Assembly (NCBI RefSeq): GCF_026167525.1
Contig: NZ_CP110679.1
Span: 2,405,501-2,469,500 of the forward strand
Origin: Sphingomonas sp. M1-B02
Lineage (GTDB): Bacteria > Pseudomonadota > Alphaproteobacteria > Sphingomonadales > Sphingomonadaceae
Length of the DNA stretch: 64,000 nt
Direction: 5' to 3'
The translations under genes and the position numbers were made by a program. Below are positions 29,143-42,016 of the stretch, one piece after another. The stretch's first letter is position 1, and every line of letters starts with the position of its first letter. The notes under the pieces are model-generated. The model was given only the letters and a program-made list of their open reading frames with translations, was not told the origin of the DNA and made no database searches.

Positions 29143-29940
29143 TCAGTCGAGCCGCCGGATCAGTTCCTGGGCGGCGGCAGGCGCGTGGACCTTTCCGCCG
29201 TGGATGAAGAAGAGGAAGGTTTCGCGGGGAACCCTGGGCGCGCTGTCGTCGCCGACATAGGGCAGACCCTCGGGCAGGCCGCCTGCCGACCAGGCTTTCG
29301 CAGCCTCGGTCCAGCGCGGGAAATCGGCTTCGGGGTAGCAAAGGGGATTATCGTCCTCGCCCGCCTCGAGCCGGGCATAGACGAAGTCGCCGGTCACGTC
29401 GGCGATGGCGGGGTAGCTGGGCGAATCCGCGTAGACGATCGCGACCCCCGCCTTGCGGCACATCGCGACGAATTCGGGCACCGCGAAGCTTTCGTGGCGG
29501 ACCTGGATCGCGTGGCGCAGCTTCACGCCGGCATGGCTGGCGGGCAGCAGATCGATGAATGCCTGGAAATCCTGCGGCTCGAACTTCTTGGTCGCCATGA
29601 ACTGCCAGAAGATCGGGCCGAGCTTGTCGCCGAGCTCGACCAGACCCTGGCCGACGAAGCGCTGCACCGATTCGCCCGCATCGGCGAGCAGCTTGCGATT
29701 GGTGACGAAGCGCGAGCCCTTCACCGTGAAGACGAAGCCCTCCGGCGCGGTGGCGGCCCAGCCGGCGAAGCTGGCGGGCTTGAAGGTGGAATAATAGGTG
29801 CCGTTGATCTCGATCGCGCCGAGCGCACGGGTGGCGAACTCGAGCTCCTTCTTCTGGCTAAGCCCTTCCGGATAGAAGGTCCCGCGCCACGGCGCAAAGG
29901 TCCAGCCGCCGATGCCGATTCGTATGGGTGCCTGGCTCAT
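29143..29940 (-). CDS. DUF72 (YecE) family protein
   Basis: A 265-residue TIM-barrel protein of the DUF72 family (IRIGIGGWTFAPWRGTFYPEGLSQKKELEFATRALGAIEINGTYY at the N terminus). Family function is not established; a conserved Glu/Asp-lined pocket suggests an enzyme. It stands alone, between the PAS-MCP gene and the DUF2147 gene. Confidence 0.88.
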   Translation of the reverse strand: MSQAPIRIGIGGWTFAPWRGTFYPEGLSQKKELEFATRALGAIEINGTYYSTFKPASFAGWAATAPEGFVFTVKGSRFVTNRKLLADAGESVQRFVGQGLVELGDKLGPIFWQFMATKKFEPQDFQAFIDLLPASHAGVKLRHAIQVRHESFAVPEFVAMCRKAGVAIVYADSPSYPAIADVTGDFVYARLEAGEDDNPLCYPEADFPRWTEAAKAWSAGGLPEGLPYVGDDSAPRVPRETFLFFIHGGKVHAPAAAQELIRRLD

Positions 29941-29971
29941 GGCGCGGGCTTAGCCGATCGCGGGGCGCGGG

Positions 29972-30373
29972 TCAGTCCGGAATGCGCGTCCAAAGCTGCG
30001 ACTTGCAGCCGATCCCGAGGAACAGGCAACCCCGGCCGACCAGCCGATCCGCGTCAAGCCGCGTGACCGTGCCCGAGAAAGTCTGGTCGATATCGGGGAC
30101 ATAGACCTTCCCCTTCCACACACCCGGCTTCACTTCGCGCATGTCGCGGAAGATCTGAGTGCCGATCAACTTCGCGCCGCTGCCGCGCCGCGTATCGGCG
30201 ATGGCCTTCTCGCTGGCCCAGACGACCTTGCCGCACAGCAAGTCGTCGCAATCCTCGAAGCGCACATGAACCGAATTGCCGGGATTGCGCCACACATCCT
30301 CGGGCGCACCGACAGCCCCGATCAGCATGGGCAGAACGATTGCGGCGAGCAGGACGGCGCGAGATCGGTTCAT
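29972..30373 (-). CDS. Exported DUF2147 domain protein
   Basis: A 133-residue protein with a signal peptide ([23 protein letters not shown]) followed by a DUF2147 domain ([65 protein letters not shown]). Four cysteines could form two disulfides in the periplasm. The ATG at 30373 has GGAG upstream. Function of the domain is unknown. Divergent from the DUF485-actP pair. Confidence 0.85.
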   Translation of the reverse strand: MNRSRAVLLAAIVLPMLIGAVGAPEDVWRNPGNSVHVRFEDCDDLLCGKVVWASEKAIADTRRGSGAKLIGTQIFRDMREVKPGVWKGKVYVPDIDQTFSGTVTRLDADRLVGRGCLFLGIGCKSQLWTRIPD

Positions 30374-30528
30374 CGGATACTCCGGGGAAATCGGCGGGGC
30401 CGCGCAAATGAAGCAGCGCGGTGCGGCGAAATCGTGGCGGGTGACGCGGCATCGCCGCCGCAAGCGCATGGACTTGCGAACGATTGGCAATAGGGTAAGC
30501 GCGACGCCAAATCAGGGAGAGAATCGGC

Positions 30529-30852
30529 ATGAACGAGCGCGACGGCGGCGACGAACGCCTGCATCGGATTGCCGAGGACCCCCGCTACCAGGCGCTGGTG
30601 CGACTCCGCAGCCGGATTTCCTGGACAATGAGTGCGATCGTGGTCGCCATCTTCTTCGGCTATATGCTGCTTGTCGCTTTTGCGGGTTCGTTCCTGGGAA
30701 CGCCGATCGGGGCGATGACGACGACGATCGGCATTCCGATCGGACTGTTCGTCATTCTTTCGGGAATCGCCCTCACCGGAATCTACGTCGCCATCGCCAA
30801 CCGCCGCTTCGACATCGATGCGACTGCGCTGCTCAAGGATCATGGCGAATGA
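30529..30852 (+). CDS. DUF485 family membrane protein
   Basis: A 107-residue protein with two membrane helices ([23 protein letters not shown] and [26 protein letters not shown]). The family (YjcH) is almost always encoded directly before the acetate permease ActP, and here its stop overlaps the actP start (ATGA). AGGGAGAG precedes the ATG. Confidence 0.92.
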   Translation: MNERDGGDERLHRIAEDPRYQALVRLRSRISWTMSAIVVAIFFGYMLLVAFAGSFLGTPIGAMTTTIGIPIGLFVILSGIALTGIYVAIANRRFDIDATALLKDHGE

Positions 30853-32549
30853 GTCGCTTGCTTGCCTTCATCGTCTGCCTGCTCGGCCTGATCACCGCGC
30901 CTGGTGTCGCGCATGCCGCGGATGGCACGCGATCGGCGGTGAACGTGCCCGCGATCGTCACCTTCGCCATCTTCATAGCGATCACGCTGAGCATCACCTG
31001 GTGGGCCGCGCGCAGGACCAAGACCACCGCCGATTTCTATTCGGCAGGCGGCGGGATCACCGGGCGGCAGAATGGCCTGGCGATCGCCGGCGATTATATG
31101 TCGGCCGCATCGTTCCTGGGCATATCCGCGCTGATCTTCGCCGACGGGTATGACGGACTGATCTATTCCACCGGCTTCCTGGTCGGCTGGCCGATCATCC
31201 TGTTCCTGCTCGCCGAGCGGTTGCGCAATCTGGGGCGCTATACCTTTGCCGATGCCGCGGCGTTCCGCTTCGGCCAGGCGCCGGTGCGGCTCTCCTCCAC
31301 GTTCAGCTCGCTGACCGTGATCCTGTTCTACCTGATCGCGCAGATGGTCGGCGCGGGGCAGCTGATCCAATTGCTGTTCGGCATCCCCTATATGTATGCG
31401 GTCGGCTCGGTCGGGCTGGCGATGACGGTCTACGTCCTGTTCGGCGGGATGATCGCGACGACCTGGGTCCAGATCATCAAGGCGGTGCTGCTGCTCGGCT
31501 GCGCGACCTTCATGACGCTGGCGGTGCTCTACAATGTCGGCTTCTCGCTCGACGCCTTGTTCGCGCAGGCGGTGGCGGTGAAGGCATCGCTCGCGCGCGC
31601 GGGCGGCGCGGACGAGGCGAGCGCGGCGCAATCGGCGCTGGGCATCCTGGCGCCCGGCGGCTTCATCAAAGACCCGGCCTCGGCGGTTTCGCTCGGCATG
31701 GCATTGATGTTCGGCACCGCGGGGCTGCCGCATATCCTGATGCGCTTCTTCACCGTGCCCGACGCCAAGACCGCGCGCACCTCGGTTTTGTGGGCGACCG
31801 GCTGGATCGGCTATTTCTATCTGCTCACCTTCGTGATCGGCTTCGGCGCGATCATCCTGGTGGGCGCGAACCCCGCCTTCTTCGACCCCGCCACCGGCGC
31901 GATGCTGGGCGGCAACAATATGGCGGCGATCCATCTGGCAGAAGCGGTGGGCGGCGACATCTTCATGGGCTTCGTCTCCGCCGTGGCGTTCGCGACGATC
32001 CTGGCGGTGGTCTCGGGCCTCACCCTGGCGGGGGCATCCACGATCAGCCACGATTTGTATGCGTCGGTGCTGCGCAAGGGGAAGCCCGATCCCCGCGCCG
32101 AGCTGCGGCTGTCGCGGATCACCGTGCTGGCGCTGGCAGTGCTGGCGGTGGTGCTGGGGATTGTCTTCGAGAAGCAGAATGTCGCCTTCATGGTCAGCCT
32201 GGCCTTTGCGGTGGCGGCGTCGAGCAACTTCCCGGCGCTGCTGCTGTCGATGCTGTGGAAGGATTGCACCACGCGCGGAGTCGCTATCGGCTCGGCGCTG
32301 GGGGCCTTGTCGGCGGTCGTGCTGACCGTGCTTTCGCCGACGATATGGGTGGCGCAGCTGGGCTATGCCGAGCCGATCTTCCCGATCGCTTCGCCCACCC
32401 TGATCTCGATGCCGCTGGGCTTCGTGGCGATCTGGCTGATTTCCTATTTCGACCGCAGCGATCGCGCGGCGCTCGACCGCGGCGGATATATCGCGCAGCG
32501 GGTGCGATCGGAGACCGGGATCGGGGCGACCAAGGCGTCGGACCACTGA
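30849..32549 (+). CDS. actP: Cation/acetate symporter
   Basis: A 566-residue member of the sodium:solute symporter family. A signal-like first segment ([23 protein letters not shown]) precedes about 13 membrane helices; [34 protein letters not shown] and [17 protein letters not shown] are typical of ActP. It would import acetate or other short monocarboxylates. The acs gene is not in the window. Acetate uptake fits a genome that generates acetyl-CoA from ferulate, but no operon link is visible. Confidence 0.92.
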   Translation: MSRLLAFIVCLLGLITAPGVAHAADGTRSAVNVPAIVTFAIFIAITLSITWWAARRTKTTADFYSAGGGITGRQNGLAIAGDYMSAASFLGISALIFADGYDGLIYSTGFLVGWPIILFLLAERLRNLGRYTFADAAAFRFGQAPVRLSSTFSSLTVILFYLIAQMVGAGQLIQLLFGIPYMYAVGSVGLAMTVYVLFGGMIATTWVQIIKAVLLLGCATFMTLAVLYNVGFSLDALFAQAVAVKASLARAGGADEASAAQSALGILAPGGFIKDPASAVSLGMALMFGTAGLPHILMRFFTVPDAKTARTSVLWATGWIGYFYLLTFVIGFGAIILVGANPAFFDPATGAMLGGNNMAAIHLAEAVGGDIFMGFVSAVAFATILAVVSGLTLAGASTISHDLYASVLRKGKPDPRAELRLSRITVLALAVLAVVLGIVFEKQNVAFMVSLAFAVAASSNFPALLLSMLWKDCTTRGVAIGSALGALSAVVLTVLSPTIWVAQLGYAEPIFPIASPTLISMPLGFVAIWLISYFDRSDRAALDRGGYIAQRVRSETGIGATKASDH

Positions 32550-32627
32550 CGTGTCGGGGGAGTGCGCGCCTGCAAGGGCAGGCGCCGCGCTCGCCAGGCC
32601 CGCGAAGTCACTCCTAGCCTGAGGAAG

Positions 32628-32662
32628 CGAGGCGGCGCCTTCGCCGGGAAGGCGCCGCCTCG
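32628..32662 (+). terminator. Strong hairpin after actP
   Basis: A perfect 15-bp stem (32628-32642 with 32648-32662) with a five-base loop, about 80 bases after the actP stop and before the convergent ligI gene. There is no T run, so termination efficiency is uncertain. Nothing else is seen in the 32550-32740 gap apart from short GC-rich inverted repeats. Confidence 0.55.
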
Positions 32663-32740
32663 TACAAGCGCATCAGCCTTATTCGCTGATCGGGTGCGAC
32701 CCAGGGGCTTGTCTGATTGGTCTCACCCGCAGCGGCCCGG

Positions 32741-34657
<1,917 letters not shown>

Positions 34658-34665
<8 letters not shown>

Positions 34666-35332
34666 AGGTGAGGCCCAGATCGGCGAGCTTGCCGCGCATG
34701 TCGTAGATATCGAGTCCGAGCTCGCCCGCGGCGAGCCTGCGGCGCTTCGATTCCTCGGCGGCCTCGCGCGCCTGCGCCTTGGCGAGTACCGCAGCGGCAT
34801 CGGCGCGTTTGACGACGCAGACGCCGTCATCGTCGGCGACGACCACGTCGCCCGGATCGATCGCCGCGCCGGCGCAGACGATCGGGACGTTGACCGATCC
34901 GAGCGTCGCCTTGATCGTGCCTTGCGCGAAGACGGCTTTCGACCAGACCGGGAAGTTCATCTGGGTGAGATCGCGGACGTCGCGGACGCCGGCGTCGATC
35001 ACCAATCCGCGACAGCCGCGGGCGATCGCCGAAGTGGCGAGCAGGTCGCCGAAATAGCCGTCTTCGCAGGGGCTGGTCGGCGCAAGGACCAAGATGTCGC
35101 CCTCCTGCAATTGCTCGATCGCGACATGGATCATCCAATTGTCGCCCGGAGGCGCCGAGATCGTCACGGCCGATCCGGCGATGCGCGCGCCCGGATAGAT
35201 GGGGCGCAACCGGCTGGCGAGCAGCCCGATCCGGCCCTGCGCTTCGTGGACGGTGGCGACGCCGGCGGCGGCCAGCCCGTCGATCACCGTGGCTTCGGCC
35301 CGAACCACGTTGCGGATCACTCGTCCCGACAT
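34658..35332 (-). CDS. ligK: 4-carboxy-4-hydroxy-2-oxoadipate aldolase
   Basis: A 224-residue class II (RraA-fold) pyruvate aldolase that splits 4-carboxy-4-hydroxy-2-oxoadipate into pyruvate and oxaloacetate, the last step of the 4,5-cleavage pathway. [36 protein letters not shown] (the family Arg-Asp site) and [16 protein letters not shown] are diagnostic. First gene of a minus-strand operon divergent from the LysR regulator gene, 100 bases away. Confidence 0.95.
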
Positions 35333-35432
35333 GCATGCACTCCTTATGCGATGCGCTGCCCTAAGCGCGCGCGCGGCCGCGCCCCAATCGGAATTGCACT
35401 TTCGTGATAAGCTATTGCTATAGGTGTGTTCG
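35333..35432. promoter_or_regulatory. Divergent ligK / LysR-regulator control region
   Basis: This 100-base gap is the only place for both promoters. It holds an AT-rich stretch, ATAAGCTATTGCTAT at 35407-35421, with a partial dyad (AGC...GCT) and the T-N11-A form of LysR-type binding sites. The usual arrangement of a LysR regulator beside its target makes an operator here likely, but the exact site is inferred. Confidence 0.4.
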
Positions 35433-36629
35433 ATGCTGCGTCCCTTCGATCTCAATCTGCGCCACTTGCGCGCGCTGCCGGTGATCGCCGCGCAGGGCAG
35501 TATGAGCGGGGCCGCGCTTGCCGTGAACCTGTCGCAGCCGGCGCTCACCCAGGGGCTTGCGAAGCTGGAGCGCCAGCTCGGGATGGCGCTGTTCGATCGT
35601 CGCCGCGACGGGGTCTCGGCGACCGAGGCCGGGATGCTGATGGCCGACCGCGCAACCACGGCGATCGGGCATCTTGCGGCAGCGAGCCAGCGACGCGGCG
35701 TGCGTGGCTTTGCACGGCCGGAGGATCTGATGACCGCCAGCCAGCTCCACGCCTTTCTGGCGCTGGCCGATGCCGGCAGCTTCGTCGGCGCGGCGGCGGC
35801 AACCGGGCTGTCGCAGCCCGCGCTCCACCGCGCAGCGCGCGACCTCGAGCAGATCAGCGGCGTGGTCCTGGCCGAACGGCGCGGACGCGGCGTCGTGCTG
35901 ACCGCCGCCGGACGGCGGCTTGCGCGCGGCATAAGGCTGGCGGCGCGCGAGATCGCGGCTGGGATCGCCGAGGTTTCGGGCGATGCGGAGACGGGCACGA
36001 TCGCGATCGGGGCCATGCCGCTGTGCCGCGCGCTGATCCTGCCGCATGCCATCGCCGCCTTCGTCGCCGGCAGCCCTCGCGCGGTGATCGACGTCGCCGA
36101 GGGATCGTGGCGCGAACTGGTCGAGCCGCTGCGCGACGGGGTGATCGACCTGATGATCGGCGCGCTGCGCGACGAGGCGCCGCATGGACTGGAGCAGCGC
36201 GCTCTGTTCACCGATCGGCTGGCGGTGATCGGCCGCACGGGACATCCGCTCGCGGGCATGGCCAGGCCGACGCTCGAGGATCTCGCGCGATTTGGCTGGA
36301 TCGTCGGGCAGGCCGATACACCGCTGCGCGGCCATTGGGAGGCACTGTTTGCCGGCCACAGGCTGGAAGCACCGATCGAGTGCGGATCGGTGATGGTGAT
36401 CCGCGGGGTGCTGCGCGACAGCGACCTGCTGACTTTGCTCTCGCCCGATCAGGTCGCGCTGGAGGCGCGTAGCGGCGTGCTTGCGCAGATCGGGCCGCCG
36501 CTTGCGCAATGCGTGCGGACGATCGGGATCACCACGCGGATCGGCTGGCGGCCGACCGCGGCACAGCGGCGCTTCGTCGCATTGGTGGAGCGTGCGGTCA
36601 CGGAAACCAGAATTCCGGAAAGCGAATAG
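35433..36629 (+). CDS. LysR-type regulator with two N-terminal HTH domains
   Basis: A 398-residue regulator, about 100 longer than usual LysR proteins. Residues 6-66 are a LysR winged helix ([44 protein letters not shown]). Residues 101-160 are a second one ([42 protein letters not shown]). An effector-binding domain follows (about 185-390). By position, divergent from ligK and upstream of ligJABC-pobA, it should control protocatechuate catabolism like LigR of SYK-6, though homology to LigR was not tested. ATG 35433 is chosen over GTG 35424 because AGG lies at a good distance. Confidence 0.9.
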   Translation: MLRPFDLNLRHLRALPVIAAQGSMSGAALAVNLSQPALTQGLAKLERQLGMALFDRRRDGVSATEAGMLMADRATTAIGHLAAASQRRGVRGFARPEDLMTASQLHAFLALADAGSFVGAAAATGLSQPALHRAARDLEQISGVVLAERRGRGVVLTAAGRRLARGIRLAAREIAAGIAEVSGDAETGTIAIGAMPLCRALILPHAIAAFVAGSPRAVIDVAEGSWRELVEPLRDGVIDLMIGALRDEAPHGLEQRALFTDRLAVIGRTGHPLAGMARPTLEDLARFGWIVGQADTPLRGHWEALFAGHRLEAPIECGSVMVIRGVLRDSDLLTLLSPDQVALEARSGVLAQIGPPLAQCVRTIGITTRIGWRPTAAQRRFVALVERAVTETRIPESE

Positions 36630-36683
36630 CCGGCGCGCCATTGTGATTGGCGATGCGGAGTCGCGCTGGCCTAGGGGCCGGAT

Positions 36684-37538
36684 ATGGATGCCGCATTCGC
36701 CTTCATCGGGTTCGGAGAAGCCGGCGCTGCCTTTGCCGGCGGCGCAGCGGCGCGCGGCTATGATCGCAAGACCGACGATCGCGCGACGCGCGACGCCAAG
36801 CTGGTCGACTTCGATCGCGCCGGGGTTCGCGCCTGCGCCGATTCGGCCGAGGCGGTTGCCGGGATCGGCGCGGTGCTCAGCCTGGTGACCGCGGATCAGG
36901 CGCTCGCCGCGGCGCAAACCGCCGCACGACGGATCGCGCGTGGCACGCTTTGGTTCGACATGAACAGCGTTGCGCCCGACACCAAGCGCGCCGCAGCGGA
37001 AGCGATCGAGGCCGGCGGCGGGCGTTATGTCGATGTGGCGGTGATGGCGCCGGTCCATCCCAAGCGGCTGGCGGTGCCGCTGCTGATCGGCGGCCCGCAT
37101 GCCGAGGAGGCCGCGGCATTCCTCGCGACGATCGGCTTCACCGACGTCACCCAAGTTTCCGGACCCGTAGGCCAGGCCTCGTCGATCAAGATGATCCGCT
37201 CGGTGATGGTCAAGGGGATCGAGGCGCTGACCGCCGAATGCTTCCTGGCCGCCGATGCCGCGGGCGTGGGCGAAGCCGTGCGCACATCGCTCGACGCGAG
37301 CTGGCCGGGCACCGATTGGGAGTCCAAGGCCGACTATAATCTCGATCGCATGATGGTCCATGGCCTGCGCCGCGCCGCCGAGATGGAGGAAGTCGTCAAG
37401 ACGCTCGATTCGCTCGGGAGCGGATCGGCGATGACTCGCGGCACGATCGAGCGTCAGCGCGCGATCGGCGGTCTGGGACTGACACCGCAGGGCGATCTCG
37501 CCGCGAAACTCACTGCAATACGAGGCGCGACCTTATGA
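36684..37538 (+). CDS. NAD(P)-binding dehydrogenase, 6-phosphogluconate dehydrogenase-like with DUF1932
   Basis: A 284-residue protein of the 3-hydroxyacid dehydrogenase-like group. The Rossmann motif FAFIGFGEAGAAFAGG opens it, and the C-terminal half (KMIRSVMVKGIEALTAECFLAA) resembles the DUF1932 domain. It is the first gene of the operon and couples to ligJ by an ATGA overlap, so it should act on a pathway intermediate or related compound, but every known step from protocatechuate to pyruvate and oxaloacetate already has a gene. Substrate unknown. Confidence 0.85.
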   Translation: MDAAFAFIGFGEAGAAFAGGAAARGYDRKTDDRATRDAKLVDFDRAGVRACADSAEAVAGIGAVLSLVTADQALAAAQTAARRIARGTLWFDMNSVAPDTKRAAAEAIEAGGGRYVDVAVMAPVHPKRLAVPLLIGGPHAEEAAAFLATIGFTDVTQVSGPVGQASSIKMIRSVMVKGIEALTAECFLAADAAGVGEAVRTSLDASWPGTDWESKADYNLDRMMVHGLRRAAEMEEVVKTLDSLGSGSAMTRGTIERQRAIGGLGLTPQGDLAAKLTAIRGATL

Positions 37539-38550
37539 TCATCGACTGCCACGGCCATTATACCACCGTGCCGCCCGCGCATTCCGAATGGCGCGAGGCG
37601 CAGAAGGCCGCGTTCAAGGCCGGCGAGGCGCCGCCGCCTTACCCGGATATCAGCGACGACGAGATCCGCGAGTCGCTGGAGGCCAACCAGATCCGGCTGA
37701 TCCGCGAGCGCGGCGCCGACATGACGATCTTCAGCCCGCGCGCCTCGGCGATGGCGCCGCATGTCGGCGACGAGGCGATGGCGCTCGCCTGGGCGCGGGT
37801 GAACAACGATCTGATCAAACGCTGCGTCGATCTCTATCCCGACATCTTCGCCGGCGTGTGCATGCTGCCGCAGAACCCCAAAGCGGGGCTCGAAGGCTCG
37901 ATCGCCGAGCTCGAGCGCTGCGTGACCGAGCTTGGCTTCATCGGCTGCAACCTCAATCCCGATCCGGGCGGCGGGCACTTCACCGCGCCGCCGCTCACCG
38001 ATCGATACTGGTATCCGCTTTACGAGAAGATGGTCGAGCTCGACGTGCCGGCGATGATCCACGTCTCGGGCAGCTGCAACCCGGCGCTGCACGCCACCGG
38101 CGCCTATTATATCGCCGCCGACACGATCGCCTTCATGCAGCTGATCGAAGGTAATCTGTTCGCCGATTTCCCCAGCCTGCGCTTCATCATCCCGCATGGC
38201 GGCGGCGCGGTGCCCTATCATTGGGGCCGCTATCGCGGGCTGGCGGACATGCTCAAGCAGCCCGACCTGAGCGGGCATGTGATGAACAACGTCTATTTCG
38301 ACACCTGCGTCTACCACCAGCCCGGCGTCGATCTGCTCGCCAAGGTGATCGACACCAAGAACATCCTGTTCGGCAGCGAGATGGTCGGCGCGGTGCGCGG
38401 GATCGATCCGCAGACCGGGCAGTATTTCGACGACACCAAACGCTATGTCGATGCGCTGCCGATCAGCGACGCGCAGCGCCACGCGATCTTCGAAGACAAT
38501 GTCCGCCGCGTCTTCCCGCGGCTCGATGCAATCTTGAAGGAGAAAGGCCT

Positions 38551-38554
<4 letters not shown>
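37535..38554 (+). CDS. ligJ: 4-oxalomesaconate hydratase
   Basis: A 339-residue amidohydrolase-fold enzyme that hydrates the LigU product to 4-carboxy-4-hydroxy-2-oxoadipate. MIIDCHGHYTTVPPAHSEWREAQ at the N terminus (HxH), GFIGCNLNPDPGGGHFTAPPLTD, MIHVSGSCNPALHATGAYY and IIPHGGGAVPYHWGRYRG (metal-site histidines) match LigJ, and the length agrees. Overlaps ligA by GTGA. Confidence 0.95.
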
Positions 38555-39886
<1,332 letters not shown>

Positions 39887-39902
39887 TCGAAGGAATGTTG
39901 GA

Positions 39903-40850
39903 ATGAAAATCGCACTCGCCGGCGCCGGCGCCTTTGGCGAAAAGCATCTCGACGCGCTCAAGCTGATCGACGGCGTCGAAGTCGTCTCGGTGGTCGGACG
40001 CAGGCTCGAGCCGACCCAGGCGGTGGCCGACAAATATGGCATCGGCCATGCCTGCACCGATCTCGCCGAGGCGCTCGAACAGCCCGGGCTGGACGCGGTG
40101 ATCCTCGCCACGCCGACCCAGATGCACGCCGCGCAGACGATCCAGTGCCTCGAGGCCGGCAAGCATGTCCAGGTCGAGATTCCGCTGTGCGACAATCTAG
40201 CGGACGGCGAGAAGGTGCTCGCCAAGCAGCAGGAGACCGGGCTGGTCGCGATGGTCGGCCACACGCGGCGCTTCAATCCGAGCCACCAATATCTCCACGG
40301 CAAGATCGCCGCGGGCGAGCTTGCGGTCCAGCAGATGGACGTCCAGACCTACTTCTTCCGCCGCCAGAATATGAACGCCAAGGGCGAAGCGCGCAGCTGG
40401 ACCGATCATCTGCTGTGGCACCACGCCGCGCACACGGTGGACCTGTTCGCCTATCAGGCCGGCCCGATCGTCGCCGCCAATGCGCTCCAGGGCCCGATCC
40501 ATCCCGAGCTCGGCATCGCCATGGACATGTCGATCCAGCTCAAGAGCGAGAGCGGCGCGATCTGCACGCTGTCGCTGTCGTTCAATAACGACGGGCCGCT
40601 GGGCACCTTCTTCCGCTATATCTGTGACAACGGCACCTGGATCGCGCGCTATGACGATCTGGTGACCGGCCGCGAGGAAGCCGTGGACCTGAGCGGCGTC
40701 GACGTCTCGAGCAACGGCATCGAGCTGCAGGACCGCGAATTCGTCGCGGCGATCCGCGAAGGGCGTGAGCCCAATGCCAGCGTGGCGCAGGTCATGCCCT
40801 GCTACCGCGTGCTCGATGCGCTCGAGAAGCAGCTCGCGGGAGCGTTATGA
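39903..40850 (+). CDS. ligC: 4-carboxy-2-hydroxymuconate-6-semialdehyde dehydrogenase
   Basis: A 315-residue Gfo/Idh/MocA-family NADP-dependent dehydrogenase, the length known for LigC. Rossmann motif IALAGAGAFGEKHLDAL, then VEIPLCDNLADGEKV and the C-terminal alpha/beta domain with DHLLWHHAAHTVDLFAYQ. It oxidises the hemiacetal form of the ring-cleavage product to 2-pyrone-4,6-dicarboxylate. Overlaps pobA by ATGA. Confidence 0.97.
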   Translation: MKIALAGAGAFGEKHLDALKLIDGVEVVSVVGRRLEPTQAVADKYGIGHACTDLAEALEQPGLDAVILATPTQMHAAQTIQCLEAGKHVQVEIPLCDNLADGEKVLAKQQETGLVAMVGHTRRFNPSHQYLHGKIAAGELAVQQMDVQTYFFRRQNMNAKGEARSWTDHLLWHHAAHTVDLFAYQAGPIVAANALQGPIHPELGIAMDMSIQLKSESGAICTLSLSFNNDGPLGTFFRYICDNGTWIARYDDLVTGREEAVDLSGVDVSSNGIELQDREFVAAIREGREPNASVAQVMPCYRVLDALEKQLAGAL

Positions 40851-42016
40851 AGACGAATGTCGCGATCATCGGTGCCGGGCCCGCGGGGCTGCTGCTCGGC
40901 CATTTGCTGCGCGCCGAGGGGATCGACTGCGTCGTCGTCGAGCGCCAGTCGCCGGCCTATGTCCTGTCGCGGATCCGCGCCGGGGTGCTTGAAAGCGTCA
41001 CCACCGGGCTGATGCAGCGGCTGGGGCTCGATGCGCGGATGCGGGCCGAGGGGATGGTCGAGGACGGGTTCAACCTCGCCGACGACGACCGGATGATCCG
41101 CATCGACATCAAGGCCCTGACCGGGGAACACGTCACCGTTTACGGCCAGACCGAACTGACCCGCGACCTGATGGACGCCGCGCCCGATCGCGGACTGCAG
41201 ATCGTCTATGCGGCAAGCGACGTCGCGCTGCACGACGTCGAGAGCGATCGGCCGTGGGTCAGCTATGTAGCCGACGGCCAGACGCATCGCATTGACGCCG
41301 ATTTCATCGCCGGATGCGACGGCTTCCATGGCGCGTCGCGCAAGGCGATCGGCGAGGATCCGGCGCATCGCTTCGAGCGCGTCTATCCGTTCGGCTGGCT
41401 GGGTATTTTGGCCGACGTGCCGCCCTGCCATCCCGAACTGATCTACGCCAACGGCCCGCGCGGCTTCGCGCTCGCCTCGATGCGTTCGCCGACGCGCAGC
41501 CGCTATTATATCCAGGTGCCGCAGGAGGCGCGAATCGAGGATTGGTCCGAGGATCGGCTGTGGGACGAACTCGCGCTTCGCTTCGATCCGATTTCGGAGC
41601 GGGGCGTGGTCCGCGGCCCGGCGCTCGAAATGTCGATCGCGCCGCTGCGGTCGTTCGTGTTCGAGAAGATGCGGCGCGGGCGGCTGTTCCTGGCCGGCGA
41701 TGCCGCGCATATCGTGCCGCCGACCGGGGCCAAGGGGCTCAACCTCGCCGCCTCCGACGTCGCCTATCTCGCCGAGGCGCTGATCGCCTGGTTCGGCAAG
41801 GGGGAGGAGGCGCCGCTGGCCGGCTATGAAGCCCGCGCACTGGCCCGCATCTGGAAGGCGGAGCGGTTCAGCTGGTATCTGACCAAGCTTATGCATCGCT
41901 TTCCCGAAGATGGCGCGTTCGAGCATCGTATGCAGCGCGCCGAAATCGACTATGTCGCGACTTCGCGGGCGATGCAGACCGCTATCGCCGAAAATTATGT
42001 GGGGCTGCCCTTGTGA
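40847..42016 (+). CDS. pobA: 4-hydroxybenzoate 3-monooxygenase
   Basis: A 389-residue flavoprotein that hydroxylates 4-hydroxybenzoate to protocatechuate with NADPH and oxygen. FAD motif IIGAGPAGLLLGHLLRAEGI, RIRAGVLESVTTGLM (FAD/substrate Arg region), MRSPTRSRYYIQVP (substrate-binding Ser/Arg/Tyr) and LAGDAAHIVPPTGAKGLNLA are the PobA signatures. Inside the lig operon, it lets 4-hydroxybenzoate from p-coumarate enter the same pathway. Confidence 0.96.
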   Translation: MKTNVAIIGAGPAGLLLGHLLRAEGIDCVVVERQSPAYVLSRIRAGVLESVTTGLMQRLGLDARMRAEGMVEDGFNLADDDRMIRIDIKALTGEHVTVYGQTELTRDLMDAAPDRGLQIVYAASDVALHDVESDRPWVSYVADGQTHRIDADFIAGCDGFHGASRKAIGEDPAHRFERVYPFGWLGILADVPPCHPELIYANGPRGFALASMRSPTRSRYYIQVPQEARIEDWSEDRLWDELALRFDPISERGVVRGPALEMSIAPLRSFVFEKMRRGRLFLAGDAAHIVPPTGAKGLNLAASDVAYLAEALIAWFGKGEEAPLAGYEARALARIWKAERFSWYLTKLMHRFPEDGAFEHRMQRAEIDYVATSRAMQTAIAENYVGLPL

